Assembly: GCA_017412025.1 (NCBI GenBank)
Contig: JAFQOY010000152.1
Coordinates: 1-31,291, forward strand
Reading direction: 5' to 3'
Source: Clostridia bacterium
GTDB taxonomy: Bacteria > Bacillota_A > Clostridia > Christensenellales > Aristaeellaceae
Length of the DNA: 31,291 nucleotides
Below, one piece after another: positions 1 through 6,487 of this stretch; the first letter of the stretch is position 1; each line of letters begins with the position of its first letter. Made by a program: the position numbers and the translations under genes. The notes under the pieces were generated by a model. It worked only from the letters and a program-made list of their open reading frames with translations, was not told the DNA's origin and did no database searches.

Positions 1-49
1 ACATCGGATCATTGACAGGAGATTAAACAAGAGTGACAGGAGGCACACG

Positions 50-358
50 ATGGAACATGAACTGATCAGCAGGAGCGCGGTGATAGACCGAATTGCCGAA
101 TTCCTCGGTCCGAAAGGGTTGGACGAATGGGAAGTTATGGTGGCAATCAGGGAGATTATTGAGGCTGCTCCAGCCGTCGACGCTGTGCCGGTGGTGCATG
201 CGAGGTGGATTTATTCTGGCGATATGGATTCTGATGGTAATAGCCAAGGCTACTGTTCAAGGTGCGGAGCAGGAGATAAACATAGGGCAGATCTGAAAAA
301 CCTCGTCCCGTATTGTTGGAAATGCGGCGCACGAATGGACGGTGAAGCGGATGTTTAA
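50..358 (+). CDS. small zinc-ribbon phage protein
   Basis: A 102-residue protein with two CxxC knuckles (C69/C72 and C89/C92), the pattern of a small zinc ribbon. The N-terminal half is a helical, acidic segment. The layout, ending in a YCxxCGAxMDGE-like tail, resembles short zinc-ribbon proteins common in Firmicutes phages, usually of unknown role. The start at 50 is supported by an AGGAGG six bases upstream. The frame stays open to the window edge, so a longer protein cannot be excluded. Bases 1-49 may hold the end of a preceding gene: a TAA at 24-26 in another frame is followed by this ribosome site. It overlaps the next gene by eight bases. DNA or RNA binding is possible but is inference. 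Confidence 0.7.
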   Translation: MEHELISRSAVIDRIAEFLGPKGLDEWEVMVAIREIIEAAPAVDAVPVVHARWIYSGDMDSDGNSQGYCSRCGAGDKHRADLKNLVPYCWKCGARMDGEADV

Positions 359-596
359 ATGGATGAAAAAAGCCTGCGAAGGATTGCGTTTTGCCACCTA
401 TCCTGCCTGTGACCATCTAAACATTTCGCTCAGATTTCTGATGGAGGACGCAGAGAATAATCGTCGTGCGATTGAGGAAATCTGCTTCGCAATCATCAAG
501 GCTGGTGGTTATTACTATAAAGATGTCGCCAATTGCCTTGTGTTCTATGGATTTGGCGATTTTGTAAAGGAGGAAATGGTGCATGCGACCGATTGA
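351..596 (+). CDS. hypothetical early protein
   Basis: About 81 residues, not recognised. The N-terminus is basic and aromatic (MFKWMKK), followed by a mixed alpha/beta-looking chain with many aromatic residues and no clear motif. I chose the ATG at 351; a GTG at 342 in frame is the alternative. It overlaps the zinc-ribbon gene by 8 bases and the next gene by 14, which suggests translational coupling within one operon. No membrane segment or signal peptide is seen. Confidence 0.55.
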   Translation: MFKWMKKACEGLRFATYPACDHLNISLRFLMEDAENNRRAIEEICFAIIKAGGYYYKDVANCLVFYGFGDFVKEEMVHATD

Positions 597-1038
597 CGCG
601 AATGCGCTGATCGAAAAGCTGGATAATATCAATCCTGTCGATTACGGCGCAATGAGCAGCTATGAAACGCACAACGGAGCAAGAGAAGCTCTGTCAGATG
701 CAGTAATGCATGTCAATGATATGCCCACCCTCTCCCTCAACACCCTGCGCGATGCTATCTATCAGAACGCAGTGGAGCACGGGCTGTTTGAGGACTTCGA
801 CAAGATCGCAGATCCCGTCAGAAAGCGCAGAGCACTGGCGATGCGGATCATGGAAGAAGCTGCGGAGATGTACGCTGCTGCTGACGATCCCGAGAACTAT
901 GCGGAGGAAGCTGCCGACGTAACCATTATTACAGGCGACGTGTGCGGATATCTCGGCGTGGACTTGGACGCGGCGATCCGCAGGAAGATGGAGATCAACA
1001 AAGGGAGGCCGTGGAAACATGGAAAATCCGATGAGTAA
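583..1038 (+). CDS. MazG-like nucleotide pyrophosphohydrolase fused to an MRPIDANAL segment
   Basis: 151 residues in two parts. Residues 1-50 begin MRPIDANALIEKL, a segment seen at the start of many Firmicutes phage proteins and of no known function. Residues ~52-148 look like an all-alpha MazG/dUTPase-like NTP pyrophosphohydrolase domain. Its metal-site acidic motif is visible: EEAAE at 91-95 and EEAADV at 108-113, followed by a hydrophobic helix and a KGRPWKHG tail. Family members hydrolyse (d)NTPs to monophosphates and may adjust the nucleotide pool or alarmones during infection. The start is backed by AAAGGAGG nine bases upstream. It overlaps both neighbours. The activity is inferred from motif pattern only. 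Confidence 0.7.
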   Translation: MRPIDANALIEKLDNINPVDYGAMSSYETHNGAREALSDAVMHVNDMPTLSLNTLRDAIYQNAVEHGLFEDFDKIADPVRKRRALAMRIMEEAAEMYAAADDPENYAEEAADVTIITGDVCGYLGVDLDAAIRRKMEINKGRPWKHGKSDE

Positions 1039-1276
1039 GCTACTGACAAAGAACATCGCCGCCGTGGGCGTGGTCACCTTCGGCGTGGCGACGCTCCTGA
1101 TGCTGCTGACGACGCTGTTCATCTGCATCGGCATGATGGCTGGCGAGTGGGCTGTGCTTCACGCGCTGGCTGCGCTTGGCATGACGGCAGGCTTCGCTGT
1201 GCTGACAGCGTGCTGCATGGCGGTGTGCGAGTACCATGGCAATGCGTTCTGGAAAGGAGATTGCAAAGAGAAATGA
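1019..1276 (+). CDS. small membrane protein, two transmembrane segments
   Basis: 85 residues with two strongly hydrophobic stretches (about residues 14-38 and 46-70) joined by a short AGEW turn. A short charged cytoplasmic-type tail (FWKGDCKEK) follows. This fits an inner-membrane hairpin protein. No holin assignment is made: it sits in the early region away from any endolysin. The start at 1019 has GGGAGG ten bases upstream, and ATG 1031 is an alternative. The stop overlaps the next start as ATGA. Confidence 0.6.
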   Translation: MENPMSKLLTKNIAAVGVVTFGVATLLMLLTTLFICIGMMAGEWAVLHALAALGMTAGFAVLTACCMAVCEYHGNAFWKGDCKEK

Positions 1277-1623
1277 AAAGCCCTGATATGAGATTTGCAG
1301 ATATGGAGAAGAGACTTCGTGTCTTGGAGGTGGCGCTTGGAATTAAGGACACCAAGGATTGTAGTTCAAAGGGCGAACCTCTTGTTGCACTGTATGGATC
1401 AAATGTGGACAAGAGTACGGCGGCCAAGATTCTTGGCGTGACGCGTGCGACGGTTTATGCGATGCTGGCGGACGGACGGATTGAAGGCGCATACGGCGGC
1501 TCTCGTGTAGATGTTCGCAGTATCGAGAGATTTATTAACTCGAGCAACGGAAAGGACCGTTGCGGTCGCTTTGTCAATCGAAAGGGTGAACATAATGGCT
1601 CTGACACACTGGAAGAAGCTTGA
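1273..1623 (+). CDS. HTH (excisionase/MerR-like) DNA-binding protein
   Basis: 116 residues. The first ~25 form a charged, possibly coiled helix (MEKRLRVLEVAL). Residues ~46-90 carry a helix-turn-helix of the excisionase/MerR-like type: DKSTAAKILGVTRATVYAML, then ADGRIEGAYGGSRVDVRSI, whose wing and following helix fit the DUF3853/HTH_17 pattern. Likely a transcriptional or recombination-directionality DNA-binding protein. It is translationally coupled to the membrane-protein gene (ATGA overlap) and overlaps the next start by 29 bases. The start is chosen by that coupling; an in-frame extension to 1147 would be a shadow of the upstream gene. Confidence 0.6.
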   Translation: MKSPDMRFADMEKRLRVLEVALGIKDTKDCSSKGEPLVALYGSNVDKSTAAKILGVTRATVYAMLADGRIEGAYGGSRVDVRSIERFINSSNGKDRCGRFVNRKGEHNGSDTLEEA

Positions 1624-2113
1624 TAATCCGGACTACATTGGCGCTTATGCCTTTCAGCCAAACGAGGAGAAGGTTGTAACGATCAAGTTTGTCCGCCGAG
1701 AGATGGTGACCGGCCCTGATGGAAAGAAGGAAGAGTGCACGATCGTGCATTTTTACGAGAACGAGAAGCCGCTGATCCTTAATGCAACGAACGCAAAGAT
1801 GATCGAAAAGCACGCCGAAACACCTTATATCGAGCGCTGGGCAGACGTGCGAATTATCCTCGTTGTGGAGCGAGTCAAGGCATTTGGCGAGATGATGGAC
1901 GCGGTTCGAGTCAGCAAGAAGAAGCCGCCCAAGATCGCAAAAGCCGTGCCGCCGTGTCACGACTGCAAGCAGGCCATCACAGGATACGGCAAGCAGAATG
2001 CTGAAGAATTCGCAGCGTATACCAAGAGCGTGTTTGGCGTCCCGGTATGCTACGCATGCGGACAGAAGCGAAAGGAAGCGCAGGCCAGCAAGGCGGTGAC
2101 GGCCGATGCCTGA
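1595..2113 (+). CDS. conserved phage protein with C-terminal zinc ribbon
   Basis: 172 residues. The first ~105 form a beta-rich domain beginning MALTHWKKLDNPDYIGAY, with a segment about an enzyme-like barrel (KVVTIKFVRREMV, CTIVHFYENEKPLILN). I recognise this as a widespread Firmicutes-phage family with no assigned function, usually next to PD-(D/E)XK nucleases and recombination genes. The C-terminal part has C121/C124 and C152/C155, a split zinc ribbon. A nucleic-acid-binding helper of the adjacent nuclease is plausible but inferred. ATG 1595 is chosen because the chain then matches the family start; the frame is open upstream. Confidence 0.65.
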   Translation: MALTHWKKLDNPDYIGAYAFQPNEEKVVTIKFVRREMVTGPDGKKEECTIVHFYENEKPLILNATNAKMIEKHAETPYIERWADVRIILVVERVKAFGEMMDAVRVSKKKPPKIAKAVPPCHDCKQAITGYGKQNAEEFAAYTKSVFGVPVCYACGQKRKEAQASKAVTADA

Positions 2114-2948
2114 GTTTAAGCTGAGTTCTGAGAACTACTATTCCCGGGAAGCTGCTCAGGCATACTACTCCGCCAGTCAAATTAAGCAGTTTTGCGAGTG
2201 TTCATCCGCGGCGATGGCTGATCTGAGCGGCGATTATGTGCGAAAGAAGACGCCGGCGCTGCTGGTAGGCGGATACATCGATGCTCACTTTGCCGGGGAG
2301 ATGGACGAATTCAAGAAGGCGAATCCTGAAATCTTTACCAAGGTTGGTACGCTGAGAAGCGATTATGCCAAGGCTGAGGAGATCATTGAACGGATCGAAA
2401 GGGACGAACTGGCATGTGCTCTGATGGCCGGGGAAAAACAGAGGATCGTAACCGGAAAGATTGGCGGGCTTCCCTTCAAGGCAAAACTCGACGTCTGGCT
2501 TGATACAAAAGCTGCACAGAAGATCGCGCAGGATTACTCAGGAATGGTTGATTTGACATTCGCTGATGGGTGCATCGTCGATCTTAAAGTGATGAAGGAC
2601 TTTGAGCCGATGTTTCGTCAGGAAGAGGGCCGGCTCAGTTTCGTCGAGTATTGGCGGTACGACCTGCAAATGGCGATCTATCAGGAGCTGATGCGGCAGG
2701 AGATGGGAAGCAAAGTCCCGTGTTACATCCTTGCTGCGAGCAAGCAAGACCCGCCCGATTTGACGCTTGTGCAAATTCCACAAGAGCTTCTTGATTTCAA
2801 TTTGAAATGGTTGACAGATCGTCTACCAGATATCAATTTGATTAAAACCGGCGAAGAAGAGCCGGAGCCGTGCGGAAAGTGTGCATGGTGCCGGCAGAGC
2901 AAGAAACTAAACGGGCCGACTCTTCCGGGTACGCTGCTATGGGCATGA
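2106..2948 (+). CDS. PD-(D/E)XK nuclease, RecB/Cas4/DUF3799-like, possible Fe-S site
   Basis: 280 residues with the core of a RecB-type PD-(D/E)XK nuclease. D129 lies in FKAKLDVWLD, D159 and K161 in IVDLK, and YDLQMAIYQE (~185-194) is the typical motif with a conserved Q and Y. Cysteines at C30, C256, C259 and C262 (one N-terminal, three in a CxxCxxC near the end) are spaced as in nucleases that hold a 4Fe-4S cluster, such as Cas4 and AddB. Phage members (DUF3799) are thought to act as exonucleases in recombination or end processing. It overlaps the upstream gene by 8 bases and the ERCC4 nuclease by 4 to 10. The nuclease fold is well supported; the cluster is inference. Confidence 0.75.
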   Translation: MPEFKLSSENYYSREAAQAYYSASQIKQFCECSSAAMADLSGDYVRKKTPALLVGGYIDAHFAGEMDEFKKANPEIFTKVGTLRSDYAKAEEIIERIERDELACALMAGEKQRIVTGKIGGLPFKAKLDVWLDTKAAQKIAQDYSGMVDLTFADGCIVDLKVMKDFEPMFRQEEGRLSFVEYWRYDLQMAIYQELMRQEMGSKVPCYILAASKQDPPDLTLVQIPQELLDFNLKWLTDRLPDINLIKTGEEEPEPCGKCAWCRQSKKLNGPTLPGTLLWA

Positions 2949-3400
2949 TCTACGTGGATACGCGTGAAAAGCCGCACGCAATCAAGAAGATCCTCGCTTA
3001 CTTCGAGAAGAAGGGCGAGGAGGTTATTCGGAAAAAGCTGGATGTGGGCGACTACATGCTTTCCCTTGATGGAAAAATCAGCGTCGACCGAAAGCAGAAT
3101 CTTGCAGAAGTAGCCGTCAATCTTGGCAAGGACAGATTCAGATTCGGCAAGGAGTGCCAGAGAGCGAAAGACGCCGGCGTGCAGCTTGTAATCCTGGTGG
3201 AGCATGGCGGCCGAATCAAGGATATCGAGGACGTTCGGGCGTGGCAGAATCCGCGCCTGAGCATCTCCCCGTATGCTCTCAGCGGTCCGAGGATCTATCA
3301 GATCATGAAGGCGTTTGCGCTTAAATACGGCGTACAGTGGGAGTTCTGCTGTAAGCAATCGACAGGGAAACGGATTATCGAAATACTTAGCCGGGGTTAA
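2945..3400 (+). CDS. ERCC4-type (XPF/Mus81-like) nuclease
   Basis: About 151 residues forming a stand-alone ERCC4 nuclease domain. DTREK is at residues 5-9, VGDY at 34-37 and VDRKQ at 47-51, matching the GDx(n)ERK active-site signature with D in place of E. The strand VQLVILVEH follows. Such proteins cut branched or flapped DNA and could process recombination intermediates here. ATG 2945 gives a four-base ATGA overlap with the preceding stop; ATG 2939, two codons earlier in frame, is equally possible. There is no helix-hairpin-helix tail, so it is the catalytic domain alone. A small hairpin (CCGGG/CCCGG) spans its stop. Confidence 0.8.
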   Translation: MIYVDTREKPHAIKKILAYFEKKGEEVIRKKLDVGDYMLSLDGKISVDRKQNLAEVAVNLGKDRFRFGKECQRAKDAGVQLVILVEHGGRIKDIEDVRAWQNPRLSISPYALSGPRIYQIMKAFALKYGVQWEFCCKQSTGKRIIEILSRG

Positions 3401-3406
3401 ACCCGG
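3391..3406 (+). terminator. weak hairpin over the ERCC4-nuclease stop
   Basis: CCGGG GTTAAA CCCGG forms a perfect five-base stem with a six-base loop spanning the stop codon. No T run follows, so this is at best a pausing or processing hairpin that sets the 5' edge of the structured gap behind it. Confidence 0.3.
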
Positions 3407-3411
3407 CACAT

Positions 3412-3474
3412 GCGGAGTGCAGGTTTGCAACAATTGCGATGTTTGGCAAGCGGGTTCAATTCCCGCTGCTCCGC
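3412..3474 (+). ncRNA. tRNA-like element 1
   Basis: A 63-base unit closed by an eight-pair stem, GCGGAGTG with TGCTCCGC (last two pairs G-U). Directly inside the 3' strand is a canonical T-arm: stem GCGGG/CCCGC with loop TTCAATT. With A3449-T3467 the two helices can also be read as 7+6 pairs, 13 in all, as in bacterial tRNA-Sec rather than the usual 12. A short D-arm-like hairpin, TGCA-GGTT-TGCA (3418-3429), overlaps the acceptor. The anticodon region offers only TTGC/GCAA around an eight-base loop, so no anticodon can be called. No CCA is encoded. A true but aberrant tRNA, a decayed tRNA, or a tRNA mimic are all possible. Confidence 0.5.
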
Positions 3475-3482
3475 CTATTTAT

Positions 3483-3551
3483 GCGGGATGCAGGTTTGCA
3501 AGCGGCAAATTATCTCCGGCCAGTAAGCTGGTTCGATTCCAGCTGTCCCGC
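3483..3551 (+). ncRNA. tRNA-like element 2
   Basis: A 69-base unit, eight bases after element 1 and built on the same plan. The closing stem is GCGGGATG with TGTCCCGC. The T-arm is GCTGG/CCAGC with loop TTCGATT, extendable by A3526-T3544. The same 13-base string TGCAGGTTTGCAA occurs at 3489-3501. The middle (3501-3526) is six bases longer than in element 1 and does not form a five-pair anticodon stem with a seven-base loop. The 3' end continues TCT, so CCA is not encoded. Conservation of acceptor stem, T-arm and D-like hairpin while the stem bases change between copies (A-T replaced by G-C) suggests the structure is kept as RNA. Confidence 0.5.
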
Positions 3552-3568
3552 TCTCTTTCTTCATGGGG

Positions 3569-3648
3569 TCGCCCGGTGCTATCAGAGATATAAGGCAGCC
3601 GCTCACATCGCAGCATAGGGCCAGGGCTCGAGCCGGGCGATTCTTTTT
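3569..3648 (+). ncRNA. 72-base stem-closed element with T-rich tail
   Basis: TCGCCCGG (3569-3576) pairs perfectly with CCGGGCGA (3633-3640), extendable outward by G-U pairs, enclosing 56 bases. The span of 72 bases equals a tRNA body, but I cannot build D, anticodon or T arms. A small GGCTCGAGCC palindrome lies at its 3' side. The following ATTCTTTTTCT gives it some look of a terminator. It could be a third, more diverged relative of the two elements before it, a terminator for them, or a leader of the primase mRNA. Confidence 0.3.
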
Positions 3649-3666
3649 CTGATCAAAGGAGTATGC

Positions 3667-4245
3667 ATGGCAAAAAGCAGGCTGGATTATGCCGCAATCA
3701 TCAAAGAGCGCGTATCCGCGCGGGAGATGCTGGAAAGTGTCGGCATCCATGTAAACCAGCGAGGAATGGCGAAATGTCCATTTCATGCCGATAAAGATGC
3801 TTCACTCAAGGTATACAGCGATGCTCGCCGAGGGTGGCACTGCTATGGCTGCAATATTGGCGGTGATGCGACAGACTTTGCAATGATGTGGTATGGCATA
3901 TCCTTCAAAGAGGCGCTGTCAAGACTCAACGAGTCGTTTAATATTGGGCTGCCCATCGGAGAGCACGTCAAGTCGTCCGAGATGCGCGAGATTCGCGCCG
4001 ACATTGAGCGCCGCAGGAAGGAACGAGAGGCAAAGAAAAAGGCCTGTGACGAGGCTGAGGCGGCTTACTGGGCGGCTTTTGAGAGGTGGCTTGATAATGT
4101 GCAGACCATAAGATTCGAGCGGCCCAAGAGCCCACAGGAGTCGATGAGCGAGGCGTTTGTATATGCCGTGACCCATAGCGCGGAGATACTGGACAACTTA
4201 CAAATCACGGAAGAAAGGTGGTGCCTTGCCCGTGCCGCAGGATAA
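3667..4245 (+). CDS. DNA primase zinc-finger (CHC2-type) protein
   Basis: 192 residues. The N-terminal ~85 carry the DnaG-type CHC2 zinc-binding domain: C37-PF-H40 with the ADKDASLKVY strand, then WHCYGC with C59 and C62, then GGDATDFAMMW. In DnaG this domain binds the single-stranded template and helps choose the priming site. The rest is a charged helical tail (RRKEREAKKK) with no TOPRIM catalytic domain, so the protein is half a primase. The catalytic part may lie in the adjacent gene product or elsewhere. AAAGGAG precedes the ATG. The end overlaps the next gene by 20 bases. A replication-initiation role is inferred from family and context. Confidence 0.8.
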   Translation: MAKSRLDYAAIIKERVSAREMLESVGIHVNQRGMAKCPFHADKDASLKVYSDARRGWHCYGCNIGGDATDFAMMWYGISFKEALSRLNESFNIGLPIGEHVKSSEMREIRADIERRRKEREAKKKACDEAEAAYWAAFERWLDNVQTIRFERPKSPQESMSEAFVYAVTHSAEILDNLQITEERWCLARAAG

Positions 4246-6175
4246 CACAGGCGAGCTCAAGGTAATCCCAAGCAACGACGAGGCGCGGGTGATCATAGAA
4301 GGATACGTCAAAGACGACTTTTTGAGCGCAGAAGGCGAGCCGTATAAATGGCTGTTTTCGTATCGTGAAAGTCCATTTGCGTTTAATCGGTTCAAGCTGC
4401 TGCTTGCCGAGAGAGCGAAGCAATGCGGCGTTGGAAACTTTGCATCCGTCTGCAAAGGATACGCGGAGAGCAACCAGGTTGTAACGCCGAGAAGCGAAAG
4501 CATGACGCTGTTTTCCGGGCAAGAGATGCCGCTTTTTAGCGGACCGTACACATGCACAGATGACGGCGTTGTGGAGTACGGCGGCAAAGAAGGATTTGAA
4601 ACGGTCTGTCCGCATCCGATCATGCCGGTTGAAAGGCTGGTCAACATCGAGACAGGAGAGGTTAAGATACGGATTGCCTACAAGCGCGGCCGGGCATGGC
4701 GAAAGATGCTGGTGGACAAGGCGACTCTTTCCAGCGCGAGGAACATCGTCAGCCTTTCAAGCTGCGGCGTGGGTGTAACAAGCGAAAGCGCAAAGGCACT
4801 GGTCAAGTATCTTGCATACATGGAAGACCGGAATTACGACCAGATCCCAGAACGCAAAATGGTGGACAGGCTCGGATGGATCGAGGACGAGGGCTTCTCC
4901 CCATTTATTGACGGCGTTGAATACGACAGCGGCGGCCAGTTTGTGGATGAGTTTAAGGCCATCAGGACAGGCGGCAAGTATTCAGAGTGGCTCAGGATTG
5001 CCGAAGACGTCCGATCGTCCGGCCCGATATCAACGAGAATCGCCCTGGCTGCGTCGTTTGCGTCGGTGCTGGTCAAGCAGTTCAATGCCCTGCCGTTCAT
5101 CGTGCATCTATGGGGCAGCGTGTCCGGCATTGGCAAGTCGGTTGCGCTGATCCTGGCCGGTAGTGTATGGGCTTATCCTGAGATTGGCTATTACATCAAG
5201 ACGACCAAGGCAACGGACGTAGCACTCGAGCAGCTTGCGTTCTTCGCCGGAAACATGCCGCTATGCCTGGACGAGCTGCAGCTTATCCAGAACCGAAAGA
5301 ACTTTGACGAGACAATCTACGCCCTGTGCGAGGGCATCGGAAAGAGCAGAGGCGCCAAGACCGGCGGCCTGCAAACCGTTCGCCGCTGGTGCAATTCCAT
5401 CATCACGACCGGAGAAATGCCCGTGACGACTGCAAACAGCAAGGCCGGCGCAGTAAACCGCGTGCTTGAAATCGAGTGTACGGAAAAGACGTTCGATGAT
5501 CCGCGCGAGGCGTATCAACAGCTTGTCCACAATTATGGGCATGCTGGCCGGGATTTTGTGGAAAAGCTGCAGGATAATCCGCGGCTGATCGATGAGGCGC
5601 GAGAGATGCAACAGCACTTTTACAGACATCTCGAGGGCAAGGCCACAGACAAGCAAGTCTTGACAGGCAGCATCATCCTGGCGGCCGACTACATGGCCGA
5701 AAAGCTGATCTTCCGTGATGGATGCGCGCTGACGGCCGAAGAACTGCAGCCGTATCTTGTGACGCGGGAAAGCGCTGACACGAACCGACGCGCATACAAC
5801 TGGCTCTGCGAATGGATAGCGATGAACCCGCTGAAATTCAAGAGCCAAAACGACCAGTACGCCGGGGAATGCTGGGGAAAACTGGAATACGACAAGGACG
5901 AAAACCCCATCAGGGCATGCATCATCAGAACCGTCTTTGATCGAGCGATGAGTGAAGCCGGGTTCAATTCTTCTTCTTTCCTGAGCTGGGCGGCGAAGGA
6001 GTGCAAGGTGGTCAGACCTGATAAAGGCGACAAGCTCATGACCATGGCACGAAGGCTTGTGAAGGGCGGGCCGCTGGTGCGCTGCGTGGTTCTGATTCTG
6101 CCTGAGGAGGATGTTACAGGTGAGGAGGTGACCAACGGATTTGAACCGGTTCAATGTGAGCTGCCATTCGGTTAA
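4226..6175 (+). CDS. DUF927-type replication ATPase/helicase
   Basis: 649 residues. An N-terminal ~220-residue region precedes an ATPase core with a P-loop GSVSGIGKS (~297-305), hydrophobic strand then LCLDELQ with D349/E350 as Walker B, and a TTGEMP sensor-like segment (~392-397). This matches the DUF927 family found in phage and plasmid replication modules, usually beside a CHC2 primase, and is thought to be a primase-helicase or helicase loader. The start is an unusual TTG at 4226, five bases after AAAGGTGG; GTG 4232 is the alternative. Its last codons contain one inverted copy of the iteron found in the gap downstream (6112-6121). Helicase function is family-based inference. Confidence 0.75.
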   Translation: MPVPQDNTGELKVIPSNDEARVIIEGYVKDDFLSAEGEPYKWLFSYRESPFAFNRFKLLLAERAKQCGVGNFASVCKGYAESNQVVTPRSESMTLFSGQEMPLFSGPYTCTDDGVVEYGGKEGFETVCPHPIMPVERLVNIETGEVKIRIAYKRGRAWRKMLVDKATLSSARNIVSLSSCGVGVTSESAKALVKYLAYMEDRNYDQIPERKMVDRLGWIEDEGFSPFIDGVEYDSGGQFVDEFKAIRTGGKYSEWLRIAEDVRSSGPISTRIALAASFASVLVKQFNALPFIVHLWGSVSGIGKSVALILAGSVWAYPEIGYYIKTTKATDVALEQLAFFAGNMPLCLDELQLIQNRKNFDETIYALCEGIGKSRGAKTGGLQTVRRWCNSIITTGEMPVTTANSKAGAVNRVLEIECTEKTFDDPREAYQQLVHNYGHAGRDFVEKLQDNPRLIDEAREMQQHFYRHLEGKATDKQVLTGSIILAADYMAEKLIFRDGCALTAEELQPYLVTRESADTNRRAYNWLCEWIAMNPLKFKSQNDQYAGECWGKLEYDKDENPIRACIIRTVFDRAMSEAGFNSSSFLSWAAKECKVVRPDKGDKLMTMARRLVKGGPLVRCVVLILPEEDVTGEEVTNGFEPVQCELPFG

Positions 6176-6472
6176 AACTGGACGCGTTTACCAATGCCGA
6201 AGGCTTGAATTTGGCTAGTTTTATACCACCTGTAACAATATATGAAACGTTATAAATAAAAAATCTAGCTATTATTGAAAAAACTGGCCGTTACACTGTT
6301 ACAGGTCGAATACACATATTCTAAAATAAAACTATATTCTATATGCCGTGCGAATTCTATATGGAAAAATCGATTTTGACCTGTAACACCTGTAACAGTG
6401 CCGAAAAACCTAATAATAGCTAGAAAAAATTGTTACAGGTCACCTGTAACAGACCTGTAACGACCTGTAACA
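6112..6472. repeat. ACCTGTAACA iteron array
   Basis: Nine copies of a ten-base word ACCTGTAACA, either strand. Forward copies are at 6228, 6379, 6388, 6442, 6453 (last base G) and 6463. Inverted copies are at 6112 (inside the DUF927 gene end), 6297 and 6431. The 6431 and 6442 copies face each other around a single C as a near-perfect palindrome, and 6442/6453/6463 are spaced 10-11 bases, one helical turn. The array ends next to the SSB ribosome site. This looks like an iteron origin bound by a phage initiator, or a multi-site operator controlling SSB. Confidence 0.7.
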
Positions 6473-6487
6473 GAAGGAGGAAAGACG
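6176..6487. other. 312-base AT-rich intergenic region, candidate replication origin
   Basis: No gene is seen. The stretch is much more AT-rich than its surroundings (runs such as TATAAATAAAAAATC and TAAAATAAAACTATATTC). It contains eight of the nine iteron copies and a 13-base inverted repeat, TCTAGCTATTATT at 6264-6276 and AATAATAGCTAGA at 6412-6424. Iterons, an AT-rich unwinding-type segment and its position between the helicase-type gene and SSB are what one expects of an origin. The evidence is pattern only. Confidence 0.55.

Noticed and set aside
1019..1276. Holin
   Set aside because: Two hydrophobic segments fit, but it lies in the early region with no endolysin nearby and no dual start, so only small membrane protein is supported.
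6112..6472. CRISPR array
   Set aside because: Repeats are only ten bases, occur in both orientations and lack uniform spacers; they fit protein-binding iterons.
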